A stretch of DNA of 64,000 bases from DASTFY01 sp963769115. Its GTDB lineage: Bacteria > Actinomycetota > Acidimicrobiia > Acidimicrobiales > Ilumatobacteraceae. The stretch is taken from positions 36,934 to 100,933 of the forward strand of contig CAVYKN010000021.1 of the NCBI GenBank assembly GCA_963769115.1, written 5' to 3'. Below the pieces are notes generated by a model that did no database searches, was not told the DNA's origin, and was given only the letters and a program-made list of their open reading frames with translations. Numbering within the stretch: the stretch's first letter is position 1; every line of letters starts with the position of its first letter. Shown piece by piece: positions 18,830-29,484 of this stretch. The translations under genes were made by a program, and so were the position numbers.

Positions 18830-19995
18830 CGGTGCCGCTGGCCGATCCCCGGCGCCAGGCCTGGGTGGAGGTGGACCTGGGCGCCATCGCCGCCAACGTC
18901 GGCGTGCTGGCCGAGACCGTGGCCCCGGCGGCGCTCTGGGCGGTCGTCAAGGCCGACGGCTACGGCCACGGCGCCGCTCCCGTGGCCCGGGCCGCGCTGG
19001 AGGCCGGCGCCGAGGGCCTGTGCGTGGCGCTCGTCCAGGAGGGGGTCGGCGCTGCGCCAGGCCGGCATCCTGGCCCCGGTCCTCGTGCTGTCCGAGCAGC
19101 CCGAGGACCAGCTCGACGAGCTCGTCCGCTGGCGGCTCACGGCGACCGCGTACTCGCTCGGCTACCTGGAGGCGCTGGCCGACGAGGCCCGGGAGGCCGG
19201 CGGGCGCCGACGGTGCGGGTCCACCTCAAGGTCGACACCGGCATGCACCGGGTCGGGCGCCGCGGCCGGACGAGCTCGTCGCCGCTCGTCCAGGCGCTGC
19301 TGGCCCGGCCGGAGCTGCGCTGGGAGGGCTGTGGACGCACCTGGCCCGGGCCGACGAGACGCGGGTGTCGACCACCGTCACCCAGCTCGCCCGGCTCGAC
19401 GCCGCCATCGGCGTGCTGCAGGCCGGCCGGGCTACCCGCCGCCGCTCGTCCACGCCGCCAACTCCGCCGGCGCGCTGGCGCGGGGACCGGCGGCCCGCCG
19501 CGACCTGGTGCGGGCCGGCATCGCCGTCTACGGCATCGCGCCCGGCCCCGAGGTGGCGGCCGAGTGCGCCGAGCTGCGGCCGGCGCTGTCGCTGCGGGCC
19601 CGCGTCAGCCACGTGCAGCGGGTGCCGCCGGGGGAGGGCATCTCGTACGGGCACCGCACTCGTGCTCGACCGCGAGGCAACCATCGCCACGCTGCCGCTC
19701 GGCTACGCCGACGGCGTGCCCCGCCGGCTGGGGGACCGGCGGCGGCGAGGTGCTGCTCGGCGGACGGCGCCGGCCGATCGCGGGGGCCGTCACCATGGAC
19801 CAGCTCATGGTCGACTGCGGCGACGACTTCGTCGCGCCCGGCGACGAGGCGGTGCTCATCGGTGTGCAGGGCGGCGAGGAGATCACGGCCAGCGAGTGGG
19901 CGGAGCGGCTCGGGACCATCGCCTACGAGGTGGTCACGGGGCTCAGCCCGCGGCTGCCCCGCCGCTACGAGGGCGAGGAGCCCGAGCCGGCCTGA
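18826..19995 (+). CDS. alr: Alanine racemase (several frameshifts)
   Basis: PLP enzyme making D-alanine for peptidoglycan. The cofactor lysine is in WAVVKADGYGHGA. Further motifs are VRVHLKVDTGMHRVG, LVHAANSAGAL, RAGIAVYGIAPGPEV, the catalytic Tyr in GEGISYG, TLPLGYADGVPRRL and AVTMDQLMVDCGDDF. The start GTG 18826 overlaps the nnr stop by four bases. Breaks near 19,048, 19,200, 19,265, 19,330, 19,430, 19,660 and 19,740 must be repaired. At 19,048 an extra G in GTCGGCG is the likely cause. Corrected length is about 385 aa, normal for the family. Confidence 0.9.
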   Translation: MTVPLADPRRQAWVEVDLGAIAANVGVLAETVAPAALWAVVKADGYGHGAAPVARAALEAGAEGLCVALVQEGVGAAPGRHPGPGPRAVRAARGPARRARPLAAHGDRVLARLPGGAGRRGPGGRRAPTVRVHLKVDTGMHRVGRRGRTSSSPLVQALLARPELRWEGCGRTWPGPTRRGCRPPSPSSPGSTPPSACCRPAGLPAAARPRRQLRRRAGAGTGGPPRPGAGRHRRLRHRARPRGGGRVRRAAAGAVAAGPRQPRAAGAAGGGHLVRAPHSCSTARQPSPRCRSATPTACPAGWGTGGGEVLLGGRRRPIAGAVTMDQLMVDCGDDFVAPGDEAVLIGVQGGEEITASEWAERLGTIAYEVVTGLSPRLPRRYEGEEPEPA

Positions 19996-20021
19996 GCGCC
20001 GGACGCTCCCTGCCTGCTCAT

Positions 20022-20035
20022 TAGCATCGTCCGGC
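20022..20035 (+). promoter_or_regulatory. Leaderless -10 box of the uracil-DNA glycosylase gene
   Basis: TAGCAT at 20022-20027 is 8 nt upstream of GTG 20036. There is no ribosome binding site. Confidence 0.5.
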
Positions 20036-20609
20036 GTGCCCGACGCCCTGGAGCTGCTCGCCGCCGAGGCGTCGACGTGCACGCGGTGCCGGCTCAGCGA
20101 GGGCCGCACGCAGGTGGTCTTCGGCATGGGCGACCCGGCGGCCAACCTGATGTTCATCGGCGAGGGCCCGGGCGAGCAGGAGGACCGCCAGGGCCTGCCG
20201 TTCGTGGGCCGCAGCGGCCAGCTCCTCGACCGGCTCCTGCGCGAGGAGCTCGGCATCACCCGCGACCGCGTCTACATCGCCAACGTCGTGAAGTGCCGGC
20301 CGCCCGGCAACCGCGATCCGAAGCCCGACGAGATCGACGCCTGCCGCCCGTACCTGCAGCAGCAGCTCGACCTCATCCGACCGGCGGCCGTCGTCACGCT
20401 CGGGCGGTTCGCGGCCCAGTGGCTGCTCGGGACCACCGAGGGCATCACCCGCCTGCGGGGCCGCAGCTACCCGTTCGCCCACGGCGTGCTGATCCCGACG
20501 CTGCACCCGGCGGCCGCGCTGCGGGGCGGGGCGGAGCCGCTGGGGCAGATGCGCTCCGACTTCGTGCGGGCCAAGTTCGCGCTGGCCGATCGCGGGCGTG
20601 GCGCTGTGA
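20036..20609 (+). CDS. Uracil-DNA glycosylase, family 4 (Fe-S type)
   Basis: Removes uracil from DNA. The four iron-sulfur Cys are visible as CTRC near the N-terminus, then KCRPPGNRDPKPDEIDAC. The active-site motif A is FIGEGPGEQEDRQGLPFVG and the C-terminal motif is LIPTLHPAAALRG. The product is about 190 aa, normal for the family. In the given sequence the frame runs on into tsaE without a stop. One extra or missing base near the end would let it stop at the TGA at 20607-20609, giving the GTGA overlap used by its neighbours. Confidence 0.88.
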
Positions 20610-21099
20610 TCACCCTGCGCACCACGTCGGTCGACGAGACGAAGGCGCGTGGCCGGCGTCCCTGGCGTCGCTGGCGCGCCCCGGCGACCTCATCGTGCTG
20701 GCGGGCGAGATGGGCGCCGGGAAGACCGCGTTCGCGCAGGGGTTCGCGGCCGGCCTCGGCGTGCTGGATCCGGTCACCAGCCCGACGTTCACCCTCGTCC
20801 ACGCCTACGAGGGGCGGCTGCGGGTGTACCACGCCGACCTCTACCGGCTGGAGCGCATGGCCGAGCTGGCCGACCTCGCGCTCGGAGAGCTGCTGGACGA
20901 TGATGACGCCGTGGTGCTCGTGGAGTGGGGCGACGTGGTCTCGGCGGCGCTCGGGGCCGACCTCATGACCGTGCGCCTCGAGTGGGTGGGCACGGACGAG
21001 CCGGACGCCCGCCTGGTCTCGATCACCGCCGCCGGCGACGGCTGGACCGCCCGGTGGCCGCGCGTCCAGTCGGCGCTGGCGGCCTGGGTGGCAGGCTGA
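20606..21099 (+). CDS. tsaE: tRNA t6A biosynthesis ATPase TsaE (frameshifted)
   Basis: TsaE is the ATPase that supports the TsaB-TsaD complex making N6-threonylcarbamoyladenosine at tRNA position 37. The start GTG 20606 gives ITLRTTSVDETKA. Two extra G bases near 20,652 and 20,660 then shift the frame to the main body. The body has the Walker A motif AGEMGAGKTAFAQG, DPVTSPTFTLVHAY, the YHADLYRLERMAEL motif and VVLVEWGDV. Corrected length is about 163 aa. tsaB follows after 21 nt. Confidence 0.9.
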
Positions 21100-21120
21100 T
21101 CGCGTCATGTTGAGCTCCTC

Positions 21121-21825
21121 ATGTTGATTCTGGGCATCGAGACGGCCACCGAGCAGGTGAGCTGCGCCATCGGTGGGCACGAAGGCGTGCTCGGCCTGTT
21201 CGAGGTGGCCCGCGGGCGCCGCCACGCCGAGCTGCTGGCGCCCGCCATCGAGTTCCTGTGCCGGCAGGCCGACGTCACGCTGGACGAGATCGGCGCCATC
21301 GCCGTCGATACCGGCCCCGGGCTCTTCACGGGCATGCGGGTGGGCATCGCCACGGCCAAGGCGATGGCCCATGCCCTGCGCGTGCCGGTGATCCCCATGA
21401 CGAGCCTCGACCTACTGGCCCTGCCGCTGCGCCACGCCGACCGGCTCATCGGCGCGGTGATCGACGCCCGCCGCGGCGAGGTGTACCACGCGTTCTACCG
21501 GCAGGTCCCCGGCGGGGTGCAGCGGGTCGAAGGCCCGGCCGTCGGTCCGGTGGACGACCTGGTGGCCGACCTGCTGGCCACCGGCGAGGACGCGTTGCTC
21601 GTCGGTGACGGCGCCCTGCGCTACCGGGAGCGGATCTGTGCCGGTGCCCGCCGCGTGGAGTTCGCCGAACAGTGGCTGGCCCATCCCAGCGCGGCGCCGC
21701 TGGTGCAGCTCGCGCACGCCAAGGCGCTGCGGGAGGAATGGGTCCAGCCGTCGGAGGTCCAGCCGCTGTACCTGCGCCATCCGGACGCGGAGATCAACTG
21801 GGCGACCCGGGAGTCGGCGCGGTGA
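21121..21825 (+). CDS. tsaB: tRNA t6A biosynthesis protein TsaB
   Basis: TsaB is the inactive ASKHA-fold partner that binds TsaD. The 234-aa product starts MLILGIETATEQVSCAIGG and shows the family motif AVDTGPGLFTGMRVGIATAK and IGAVIDARRGEVYHAFY. The stop overlaps the GTG of rimI by four bases, and the gene set tsaE-tsaB-rimI-tsaD is the usual one. Confidence 0.94.
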   Translation: MLILGIETATEQVSCAIGGHEGVLGLFEVARGRRHAELLAPAIEFLCRQADVTLDEIGAIAVDTGPGLFTGMRVGIATAKAMAHALRVPVIPMTSLDLLALPLRHADRLIGAVIDARRGEVYHAFYRQVPGGVQRVEGPAVGPVDDLVADLLATGEDALLVGDGALRYRERICAGARRVEFAEQWLAHPSAAPLVQLAHAKALREEWVQPSEVQPLYLRHPDAEINWATRESAR

Positions 21826-22395
21826 AGATCCTGCCCGAGCGGACCGGCCTGCCCGACGAGCCGCACAGTGCGGTGACCGTCCGCATCAGCCCCATGCGGC
21901 GGCGCCACATCCGCAGCATCCTGAAGATCGAGCAGGTCGTCTACCCGCGGCCGTGGGCGGCGAGCGTCTTCGCCAGCGAGATCGACCAGGTGCCGCGGGC
22001 GCGGCGGTACTACGTCGCCCACATGGGCCGCCGCCTGGTCGGCTACGGCGGACTGCTGGTGGCGCCCGACTCGGCACACATCACCAACATCGCCGTCGAC
22101 CCCGACTGCCGCCGCCAGGGCATCGGCCTCGCGGCTGCTGCTGGCCCTGGCCCGCGACGCCGTCACCCGGGGCTCACCGGCGCTCACGCTCGAGGTGCGC
22201 GTCGGCAACGAGGGCGCGCAGGCGCTGTACCGGCGCTTCGGCTTCGCGCCGGCCGGGATGCGCAAGCGGTACTACGAAGGCACCGACGACGCCATCGTCA
22301 TGTGGGCCCACGACATCGGCGAGCCCGCGTACCTCGCCCGCCTCGAGCGGATCGAGCGGGCCATCGACGGTTCGACCGAATGGGAGCTGACGTGA
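21822..22395 (+). CDS. rimI: RimI-type ribosomal/protein N-acetyltransferase (one frameshift)
   Basis: GNAT-fold N-acetyltransferase, in E. coli acetylating ribosomal protein S18. The acetyl-CoA-binding motif A spans VDPDCRRQGIG and continues SRLLLALARDAV after removal of one extra C near 22,132. The C-terminal half has LEVRVGNEGAQALYRRFGF and MRKRYYEGTDDAIVMW. The N-terminal 30 residues precede the GNAT core. It overlaps tsaB and tsaD by four bases each. Confidence 0.9.
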
Positions 22396-23462
22396 CGACG
22401 TCCGACGAGCCCGTCGACATCTCGTTGCGGGTCGCGCCGCTCCGCCCGGTCGACGCGTCGACGCTCGTGCTCGGCATCGAGACGTCGTGCGACGAGACCG
22501 CGGCGGCGATCGTCATGGGCGGCCGCGACGTCGTCTCGTCCGTGGTGTCCAGCCAGGTCGATCTGCACGCCGCGTACGGCGGGGTGGTGCCGGAGATCGC
22601 CAGCCGCGCCCACCTCGAGCTGCTGAACCCGGTGGTGGCGGCGGCCGTCGTGGAGGCGGGCGTCGCCGAGAGCCGCATCGACGCCGTCGGCTGCACCGTC
22701 GGGCCCGGGCTGATCGGCGCGCTGCTGGTCGGGGTGGCCGGCGCCAAGGCGCTGGCCATGACCTGGGGCGTGCCGTTCGTGGGCGTCAACCACCTCGAGG
22801 CCCACCTCTACGCCGCGTTCCTCGAGGAGCCCGAGCTGGAGACGCCCTTCGTGGCGCTGCTGGTGTCGGGCGGGCACACGATGCTCATCGAGATGGTCGA
22901 CCACGGCGTGTACCGCCTGCTCGGCCAGACCATCGACGACGCGGCCGGCGAGGCCTTCGACAAGGTCGCCCGCTTCCTGGGCCTCGGCTACCCGGGCGGG
23001 CCGGCCATCGACCGGGTGGCGATCCACGGCGACCCCGACGGCGATCGCCTTCCCGCGGGCGATGCTGCACGACGGCCTGGACTTCAGCTTCAGCGGCCTG
23101 AAGACCGCGGTGGTGAACCACGTGCGCGCGCATCCGGAGAGCTCGACGGAGCACGTCGCCGCCAGCTTCCAGCAGGCCGTGGTCGACGTCCTCGTCCACA
23201 AGGCCCTGAAGGCGGCGCGAGGCGGTCGGCGCGAAGGGCCTGGTGCTCGGCGGGGGTGTCGCCGCGAACTCGTTGTTGCGGACGCAACTGCTCGACGCGT
23301 GCGAGAAGGACGGGTTGCGTTGCCTGCTCCCCAGCCCGGCGATGTGCACGGACAACGCGGCCATGATCGCCGCCACCGCGCTGGTACCGGCTGCAGTCGG
23401 ACGGCCCGAGCCCGCTGGAGACGGGCGCGGTGCCGAACCTCCACCTCCCGCTGGCGCTGTGA
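22392..23462 (+). CDS. tsaD: tRNA N6-threonylcarbamoyltransferase TsaD (frameshifted)
   Basis: The catalytic subunit that transfers threonylcarbamoyl to A37 of tRNA. Motifs: VLGIETSCDETAAAIV, YGGVVPEIASRAHLE, the metal-binding NHLEAHLYAAFLE, LLVSGGHTMLIEM, and YPGGPAIDRVA. After repair come FSFSGLKTAVVNHVR and the C-terminal CTDNAAMIAATAWYR. Breaks lie near 23,041, 23,215 and 23,385. The N-terminus carries about 28 residues before the ASKHA domain. The GTGA start overlaps rimI, and the stop overlaps the next gene. Confidence 0.92.
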
Positions 23463-24613
23463 CCGCACACCGCGTCCTGCCGCCGCTGCGCGATCGGGCC
23501 GCTCACGGTCGATCCGCCGGTCGTGCTGGCGCCGATGGCCGGGGTGACCAACGCGCCCTTCCGCCGGCTCTGCCGCCGCTACGGCGGCGGGCTGTACGTG
23601 AGCGAGATGATCACGGCCCGGGCGCTGGTCGAGGGCAACCCCAAGACGATGCGGATGATCGCGTTCGCGCCCGACGAGCAGCCCCGCAGCCTGCAGCTCT
23701 ACGGCACCGATCCGGCGGTGCTCGGCGAGGCCGTCCGCCGGCTGGCCGGCGAGGACCGGGTCGACCACATCGACCTCAACTTCGGTTGTCCCGGCACCCA
23801 AGGTGACGCGGCGCGGTGGCGGAGCGGCGCTGCCCGTCAAGCGGGCGCTGCTCCGCGGCCATCGTGCGGGCCTGCGTGGGTGCGGCGCGAGCCGTACGGC
23901 GTGCCCGTCACGATGAAGTTCCGCATGGGCGTGCGACGACGACGTGCTGACCTCCCTCGACGCCGGCCGCATCGGCGAGGAGGAGGGCGTGGCCGCGGTG
24001 GCGCTCCACGCCCGCACCGCCGAGCAGCTCTACTCCGGCGCGGCGCGAGTGGGACGCCATCGCCGAGCTCAAGGCGGCGGTGACGACGATCCCGGTCCTC
24101 GGCAACGGCGACATCTGGGAGGCCGCCGACGCGCTGGCGATGGTGGCGCAGACCGGGTGCGACGGCGTCGTGGTCGGTCGCGGCTGCCTCGGCCGGCCGT
24201 GGCTGTTCGGCGAGCTGGAGGCGGCGTTCGCCGGGCGCGAGCCCGCGCCGGCCCCTCGGCTCGGCGAGGTCGTCGATCGTGATGGCGCGAGCACGCCCGC
24301 CTCCTGGCCGACTGGCTCGGCGAGGACGGCGGCGCTGCGGGACTTCCGCAAGCACACCGGCTGGTACCTGACCGGCTACCCGGTGGGTCCCGCCGTCCGG
24401 CGGCGGCTGGCCGCGGTGAGCAGCCTCGGCGAACTGGACGACCTGCTGGCGACGCTCGACCCCTCCCTCGAGGTGGTGCCGGGAGGGCTGCGGGCCCATC
24501 GGGGCCACACCAACGGGCCCCGACCGGTCCACCTCCCGCACCGCTGGCTCGACGACCCCGACGACCTCACGCCCCTGCCGAGCGAGGCCGAGGCCCTGGT
24601 CTCGGGAGGGTGA
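23459..24613 (+). CDS. dusB: tRNA dihydrouridine synthase, DusB-like (frameshifted)
   Basis: FMN enzyme reducing uridines in tRNA. After repair near 23,493 (extra G) the N-terminus reads IGPLTVDPPVVLAPMAGVTN. Further motifs are GLYVSEMITARALVEG, LQLYGTDPAVLGEAV, IDLNFGCPAPKVTRRGGG (extra G near 23,795), VPVTMKFRMG, LHARTAEQLYSG, IPVLGNGDIWEA and GVVVGRGCLGRPWLFGE. The catalytic Cys is in FGCPAPK. The C-terminal helical region is present. Several further breaks lie between 23,830 and 24,320. Corrected length is about 384 aa. Confidence 0.9.
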
Positions 24614-25217
24614 CGTCGGCCGCTTGCAGGCTGGTCCTGGCCTCGGGCTCGCCGCGGCGCCACCAGCTCCTGCGGTCCATCGGTGTCGAGTTCACGGCCA
24701 TGGCGCCCGACATCGACGAGACGCCGGCGGAGGGTGAGGAGCCGGTCGCGCTACGTCGAGCGGCTGGCCCGCGAGAAGGCGGCGGCCGTGCAGGCCGGGA
24801 TCGGCGATGTGGTGCTGGCGGCGGACACGACGGTCGCCCTCGGGCCGCAGATCTTCGGCAAGCCCATCGACGCCGACGACGCACGTCGGATGCTGCGGGC
24901 GCTGTCCGGTCGTGCCCACGACGTCCACACCGCAGTGGCCGTGCGCGCCGCCGGCCGCGTCTCGTCCGCTGTCGCGAGGACCCGCGTGACGATGGTCGAG
25001 CTCACCGAGGACGACATCGGTTGGTACGTGGCCACGGGCGAGCCGCTCGACAAGGCGGGCGCGTACGCCCTGCAGGAGGCCGGCGGGCTGTTCGTGGCGT
25101 CCGTCGAGGGCAGTGCCAGCAACGTGATCGGCCTTCCCCTGGCCGTGGTGAGCGACCTGCTCACCCAGGCCGGTTTCCCGCTGTCGCGCTTCCGGACGCG
25201 CGGCATCGGAGCCGTGA
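24610..25217 (+). CDS. maf: Maf-like nucleotide pyrophosphatase (frameshifted)
   Basis: Maf proteins hydrolyse non-canonical nucleoside triphosphates. The start GTG 24610 overlaps the dus stop. The N-terminus LVLASGSPRRHQLLRSIGV carries the S-x-SPRR substrate loop. One extra C near 24,757 shifts the frame, after which come RLAREKAAAVQAG, VVLAADTTVALGP, IFGKPIDADDARRML, DKAGAYALQEAGGLFV and GSASNVIGLPLAVV. No stop appears in that frame until 26,302. I place the end at the TGA at 25215-25217, which needs one more correction and gives about 200 aa. Confidence 0.85.
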
Positions 25218-25227
25218 CGCCGCGACG

Positions 25228-25792
25228 TCAGGGCAGGGCGGGGAAGTCCACGGTGGTGAAGAACCACAGCGCGGACGTCAGCCACAGCACGGCGAGCGCG
25301 GCGAACAGTGAGCCGCCGACGACGGGCAATGGCCCAGCGCGGGAGGCGCGGCGTCCGGAGCGCGAGCAGCTTGGTCGTGATGGCGCCGTAGAACACGCAG
25401 CCGGCGATGCCGTGGACGAGCTGGCGCGCCCCCGTGGTCTCGAAGCCCAGCGACCAGAGGCAGTGGTACGCGACCGGCAGCGAGATCAGGAACGCCACGG
25501 TGCCGGACCAGCGGTGGGCGAACGGCACCCACCGCGGGGTGGTGCGCAGGCCGGGCAGGCGGCCGTACATCGCCAGCGCGGAGACCACCTGGAGAAGGGC
25601 GAGCGCGAAGACGACCGTCGCCAGCCACGACTTCATGGCGCCGAGCGACGGGAACCCGAGGTCCAGGATGCGCTCTCCTGTGGCGTCGTGGACCCGGCCG
25701 TAGGTCCCGAGAGCGAGCGCCACCGCGCCGCCGGCCAGCGCCGGGGGGATGAGCGCGGCAGCCGAGCGGGGGGTGGAGGGGGACTCGGGCAT
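25228..25792 (-). CDS. DUF6529-like multi-pass membrane protein (frameshifted)
   Basis: The minus-strand product has five hydrophobic segments: LIPPALAGGAVALALGTYG, WLATVVFALALLQVVSALAM, a third in GTVAFLISLPVAYHCLWSLG, LVHGIAGCVFYGAITTKLL and, after one repair near 25,330, GGSLFAALAVLWLTSALWFF. The end is TTVDFPALP. Conserved His residues (HRW, YHC, VHG) inside or beside membrane helices recall cytochrome b561-like proteins. The DUF6529 name rests on my memory of this layout. ATG 25792 is the likely start. It is divergent from a cupredoxin gene, which suggests a shared extracytoplasmic redox role. Confidence 0.65.
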
Positions 25793-25910
25793 GGCGGCCG
25801 CGGTGGCGTTCACGACGGTCGTTACGCACGACGGACCGATGCGGTTCGTGTGGCACATGGCTCACCGGTCGTCGGGAACCGGTCCGCCACACCCGCCCGT
25901 ACGGTCGGCC

Positions 25911-26302
25911 ATGAAGCTCACTGGATCGCTCGTCGTGATCGTCGGTGCCGGCCTGTTCACGGCCGGCGCCCTCGTGCTGAACGACGGCTCCTCGCCGGCG
26001 TCCTCCGCCGCGCCGGTCGGCCGCCGGCCGCGGGTGAAGCCACCGGCGCCGTGGGCGCCGCGACCCAGATCGAGATCAGCGGTTTCGCCTTCGCCAGCGC
26101 GCCGGTGGCCCCGGGCGCGACGGTCGTCGCCGCCAACCGCGACGCCGAGCCGCACACCGTGACCGCCATCGACGGCGCGTTCGACAGCGGCCAGATCGCC
26201 ACGGGCAACGCCGTGTCCTTCGCCGCCCCGTCGGCACCTGGCACCTACGAGTTCGTCTGCACCATCCACCCCTCGATGAGCGGCCAGCTCGTCGTGGCCT
26301 GA
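25911..26302 (+). CDS. Exported cupredoxin (plastocyanin-like), frameshifted
   Basis: ATG 25911 opens a signal-like segment (KLTGSLVVIVGAGLFTAGAL). After a break near 26,020 the frame continues TQIEISGFAFASAPVAPGAT and the copper site: His in AEPHTVTAIDG, then Cys, His and Met in YEFVCTIHPSMSGQLVVA. This H-C-H-M set is the type 1 copper ligation of plastocyanin-like domains. Corrected length is about 130 aa. It lies 33 nt upstream of a lipoprotein with PF03640-like repeats and probably forms an operon with it. Confidence 0.8.
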
Positions 26303-26335
26303 CCCCCGCCCGAACCACGACCCCAAGGAGCACCC

Positions 26336-27256
26336 GTGTCCAAGACCCGAATCCTCGCCTCGCTGGCCGCTGCGGCCGGCCTCACCATGGCCGCCTGTGG
26401 CAGCGACGACCCCAGCCCCTCTGCCGGTTCGCCGGCCCCGCCCCCGGCGTCCGCCGTCGCCTCCTCCGCACCTGCGGTCGTGGAAGGCGAGACCGTGTCC
26501 GTGAAGGCCGCGACGTCCCCGCTCGGCCAGATCCTCGTCGACCCCGAAGGTCGGACCCTCTACGCGTTCACCAACGACACCCAGGCCGAGAGCACCTGCA
26601 CCGGCACCTGCGCCGAGGCGTGGCCGCCGCTGCGCGTCGCCGCGAGCTGGACCGTGGCGCCCGGCCTCGACGCCGGCGTCTTCAGCACGGTCACCCGCGA
26701 CGACGGCACCCTGCAGCTGACGGCCGGGCAGTTCCCGCTGTACTACTTCTCCGGCGACGCCCGCCCGGGCGACGTGAACGGCCAGGGCAGCGGCAACGTG
26801 TGGTTCGTCGTGGACCCAGCGGCAAAGGTCGTGACGGCGCCCGGCGCGACAGCCGCCGCCGCGCCCGCCCCCGCCGCGGCACCGGCCACGCCCGCCGTTC
26901 CCGCCGCGCCGGCGATCGTGGCCCGGGCGACGGAGTCCCCGCTCGGCGTCATCGTCGTCGACGGCTCCGGCCGCACGCTCTACGGCTTCACCAAGGACGA
27001 CGACGGCACGCCGACCTGCGTCGACGCCTGCGCCGAGGCCTGGCCGCCGGCGATCGTCGAGGGCGAGCCCGCGGTCGAGGGCCTCGACCAGGCGCTCTTC
27101 TCGACCGTCGACCGGCCCGACGGCACCAAGCAGCTGAAGATGGGCAAGTGGCCGCTCTACACCTTCAGCGGCGACGCCGGCCCCGGCGAGGTCAACGGCC
27201 AGGGCAGCGGCGGCAGCTGGTTCGTGGTCGCCCGCGACGGCACGCTCATCAAGTAG
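26336..27256 (+). CDS. Lipoprotein with two PF03640-like repeats
   Basis: The 306-aa product has a lipobox LTMAAC with Cys 21, so it is anchored to the outer face of the membrane. Two copies of the same domain follow, about residues 55-160 and 200-305. Each has SPLGxILVD or SPLGVIVVD, GRTLYAF or GRTLYGF, a Cys pair before AEAWPP, then FPLYYFSGD or WPLYTFSGD and DVNGQGSGNVWFVV or its equivalent. An Ala-Pro-rich linker joins them. The family is a secreted repeat of unknown function. GTG 26336 follows AAGGAG. Confidence 0.88.
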   Translation: MSKTRILASLAAAAGLTMAACGSDDPSPSAGSPAPPPASAVASSAPAVVEGETVSVKAATSPLGQILVDPEGRTLYAFTNDTQAESTCTGTCAEAWPPLRVAASWTVAPGLDAGVFSTVTRDDGTLQLTAGQFPLYYFSGDARPGDVNGQGSGNVWFVVDPAAKVVTAPGATAAAAPAPAAAPATPAVPAAPAIVARATESPLGVIVVDGSGRTLYGFTKDDDGTPTCVDACAEAWPPAIVEGEPAVEGLDQALFSTVDRPDGTKQLKMGKWPLYTFSGDAGPGEVNGQGSGGSWFVVARDGTLIK

Positions 27257-27305
27257 CGCCTCCCACCACCCCCAGCACCGCCCCACCCCTCACCCCTCCC
27301 CCCAC

Positions 27306-27338
27306 ACGGAGGCCGCCCCCAAGCGGGGCGGCCTCCGT
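27306..27338 (+). terminator. Strong hairpin after the lipoprotein gene
   Basis: A perfect 14-bp stem (27306-27319 with 27325-27338) closes a 5-nt loop. There is no T run. Its position, 50 nt after the lipoprotein stop and just before the groES control region, fits a terminator. Confidence 0.7.
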
Positions 27339-27343
27339 GGTCG

Positions 27344-27370
27344 TTAGCACTCCCGACCTGCGGTTGCTAA
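27344..27370 (+). promoter_or_regulatory. Degenerate CIRCE element (HrcA operator)
   Basis: TTAGCACTC is followed after nine bases by GGTTGCTAA, matching seven of nine positions of the consensus right arm. It covers the -35 box of the groES promoter. Confidence 0.65.
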
Positions 27371-27393
27371 CGCCCGGCGCGATCGCGTAGCAT
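27364..27393 (+). promoter_or_regulatory. groES-groEL promoter
   Basis: TTGCTA (27364-27369) and TAGCAT (27388-27393) are spaced by 18 bases. The -35 lies in the upstream degenerate CIRCE and the -10 abuts the downstream perfect one, so HrcA bound to either would block RNA polymerase. Confidence 0.65.
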
Positions 27394-27419
27394 TAGCACT
27401 CGCCCAGCCAGAGTGCTAA
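27393..27419 (+). promoter_or_regulatory. Perfect CIRCE element (HrcA operator)
   Basis: TTAGCACTC, nine bases, GAGTGCTAA: an exact match to the CIRCE inverted repeat bound by the heat-shock repressor HrcA. It lies 32 nt before the groES ATG. Confidence 0.95.
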
Positions 27420-27451
27420 TGCCGTGCTATTGCCAATGGAGGCCCGCACCA

Positions 27452-27745
27452 ATGAACCTGAAGCCGCTCGATGACCGCATCGTCGTCAAGGCGAACGAGG
27501 CCGAGGAGCGCACCGCGTCCGGTCTCGTCATCCCCGACACCGCCAAGGAGAAGCCCCAGCAGGGCAGCGTCCTGGCCGTCGGCCCCGGCCGCCGCTCCGA
27601 GCAGTCGGGCGAGCTGATCCCCCTCGACGTGAAGGTCGGCGACACCGTCGTGTACTCCAAGTACGGCGGCACCGAGATCACGGTCGAGGGCGAGGATCTG
27701 CTCATCCTCTCCAGCCGTGACGTCCTCGCCATCGTGAGCAAGTGA
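27452..27745 (+). CDS. groES: Co-chaperonin GroES
   Basis: GroES (97 aa) caps the GroEL ring. Motifs: LKPLDDRIVVKANEAEERTA, SGLVIPDTAKEKPQQGSVLA, and VGDTVVYSKYGGTEITVEGE. The ATG at 27452 follows AATGGAGG. It is transcribed with groEL, 12 nt downstream, under CIRCE control. Confidence 0.97.
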   Translation: MNLKPLDDRIVVKANEAEERTASGLVIPDTAKEKPQQGSVLAVGPGRRSEQSGELIPLDVKVGDTVVYSKYGGTEITVEGEDLLILSSRDVLAIVSK

Positions 27746-27757
27746 GCGGCTGACCAC

Positions 27758-29402
<1,645 letters not shown>

Positions 29403-29433
29403 TCCCCACGCTGATCCGACGCTGATCAGAGGG

Positions 29434-29467
29434 ACGGGCCCGGCCGCTGGACGGTCGGGCCCGTTTC
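29434..29467 (+). terminator. Rho-independent-type terminator after groEL
   Basis: ACGGGCCCG (29434-29442) pairs with CGGGCCCGT (29456-29464), extended inward by three further pairs including one wobble, and is followed by TT. It lies 32 nt after the groEL stop. Confidence 0.75.
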
Positions 29468-29484
29468 GCGTGCAGACTGGCCCC

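Noticed and set aside
24683..26302. A 539-aa frame linking maf to the cupredoxin
   Set aside because: It crosses the antisense strand of a minus-strand membrane gene; only its two ends are real coding sequence, and the Maf domain ends near 25.2 kb.
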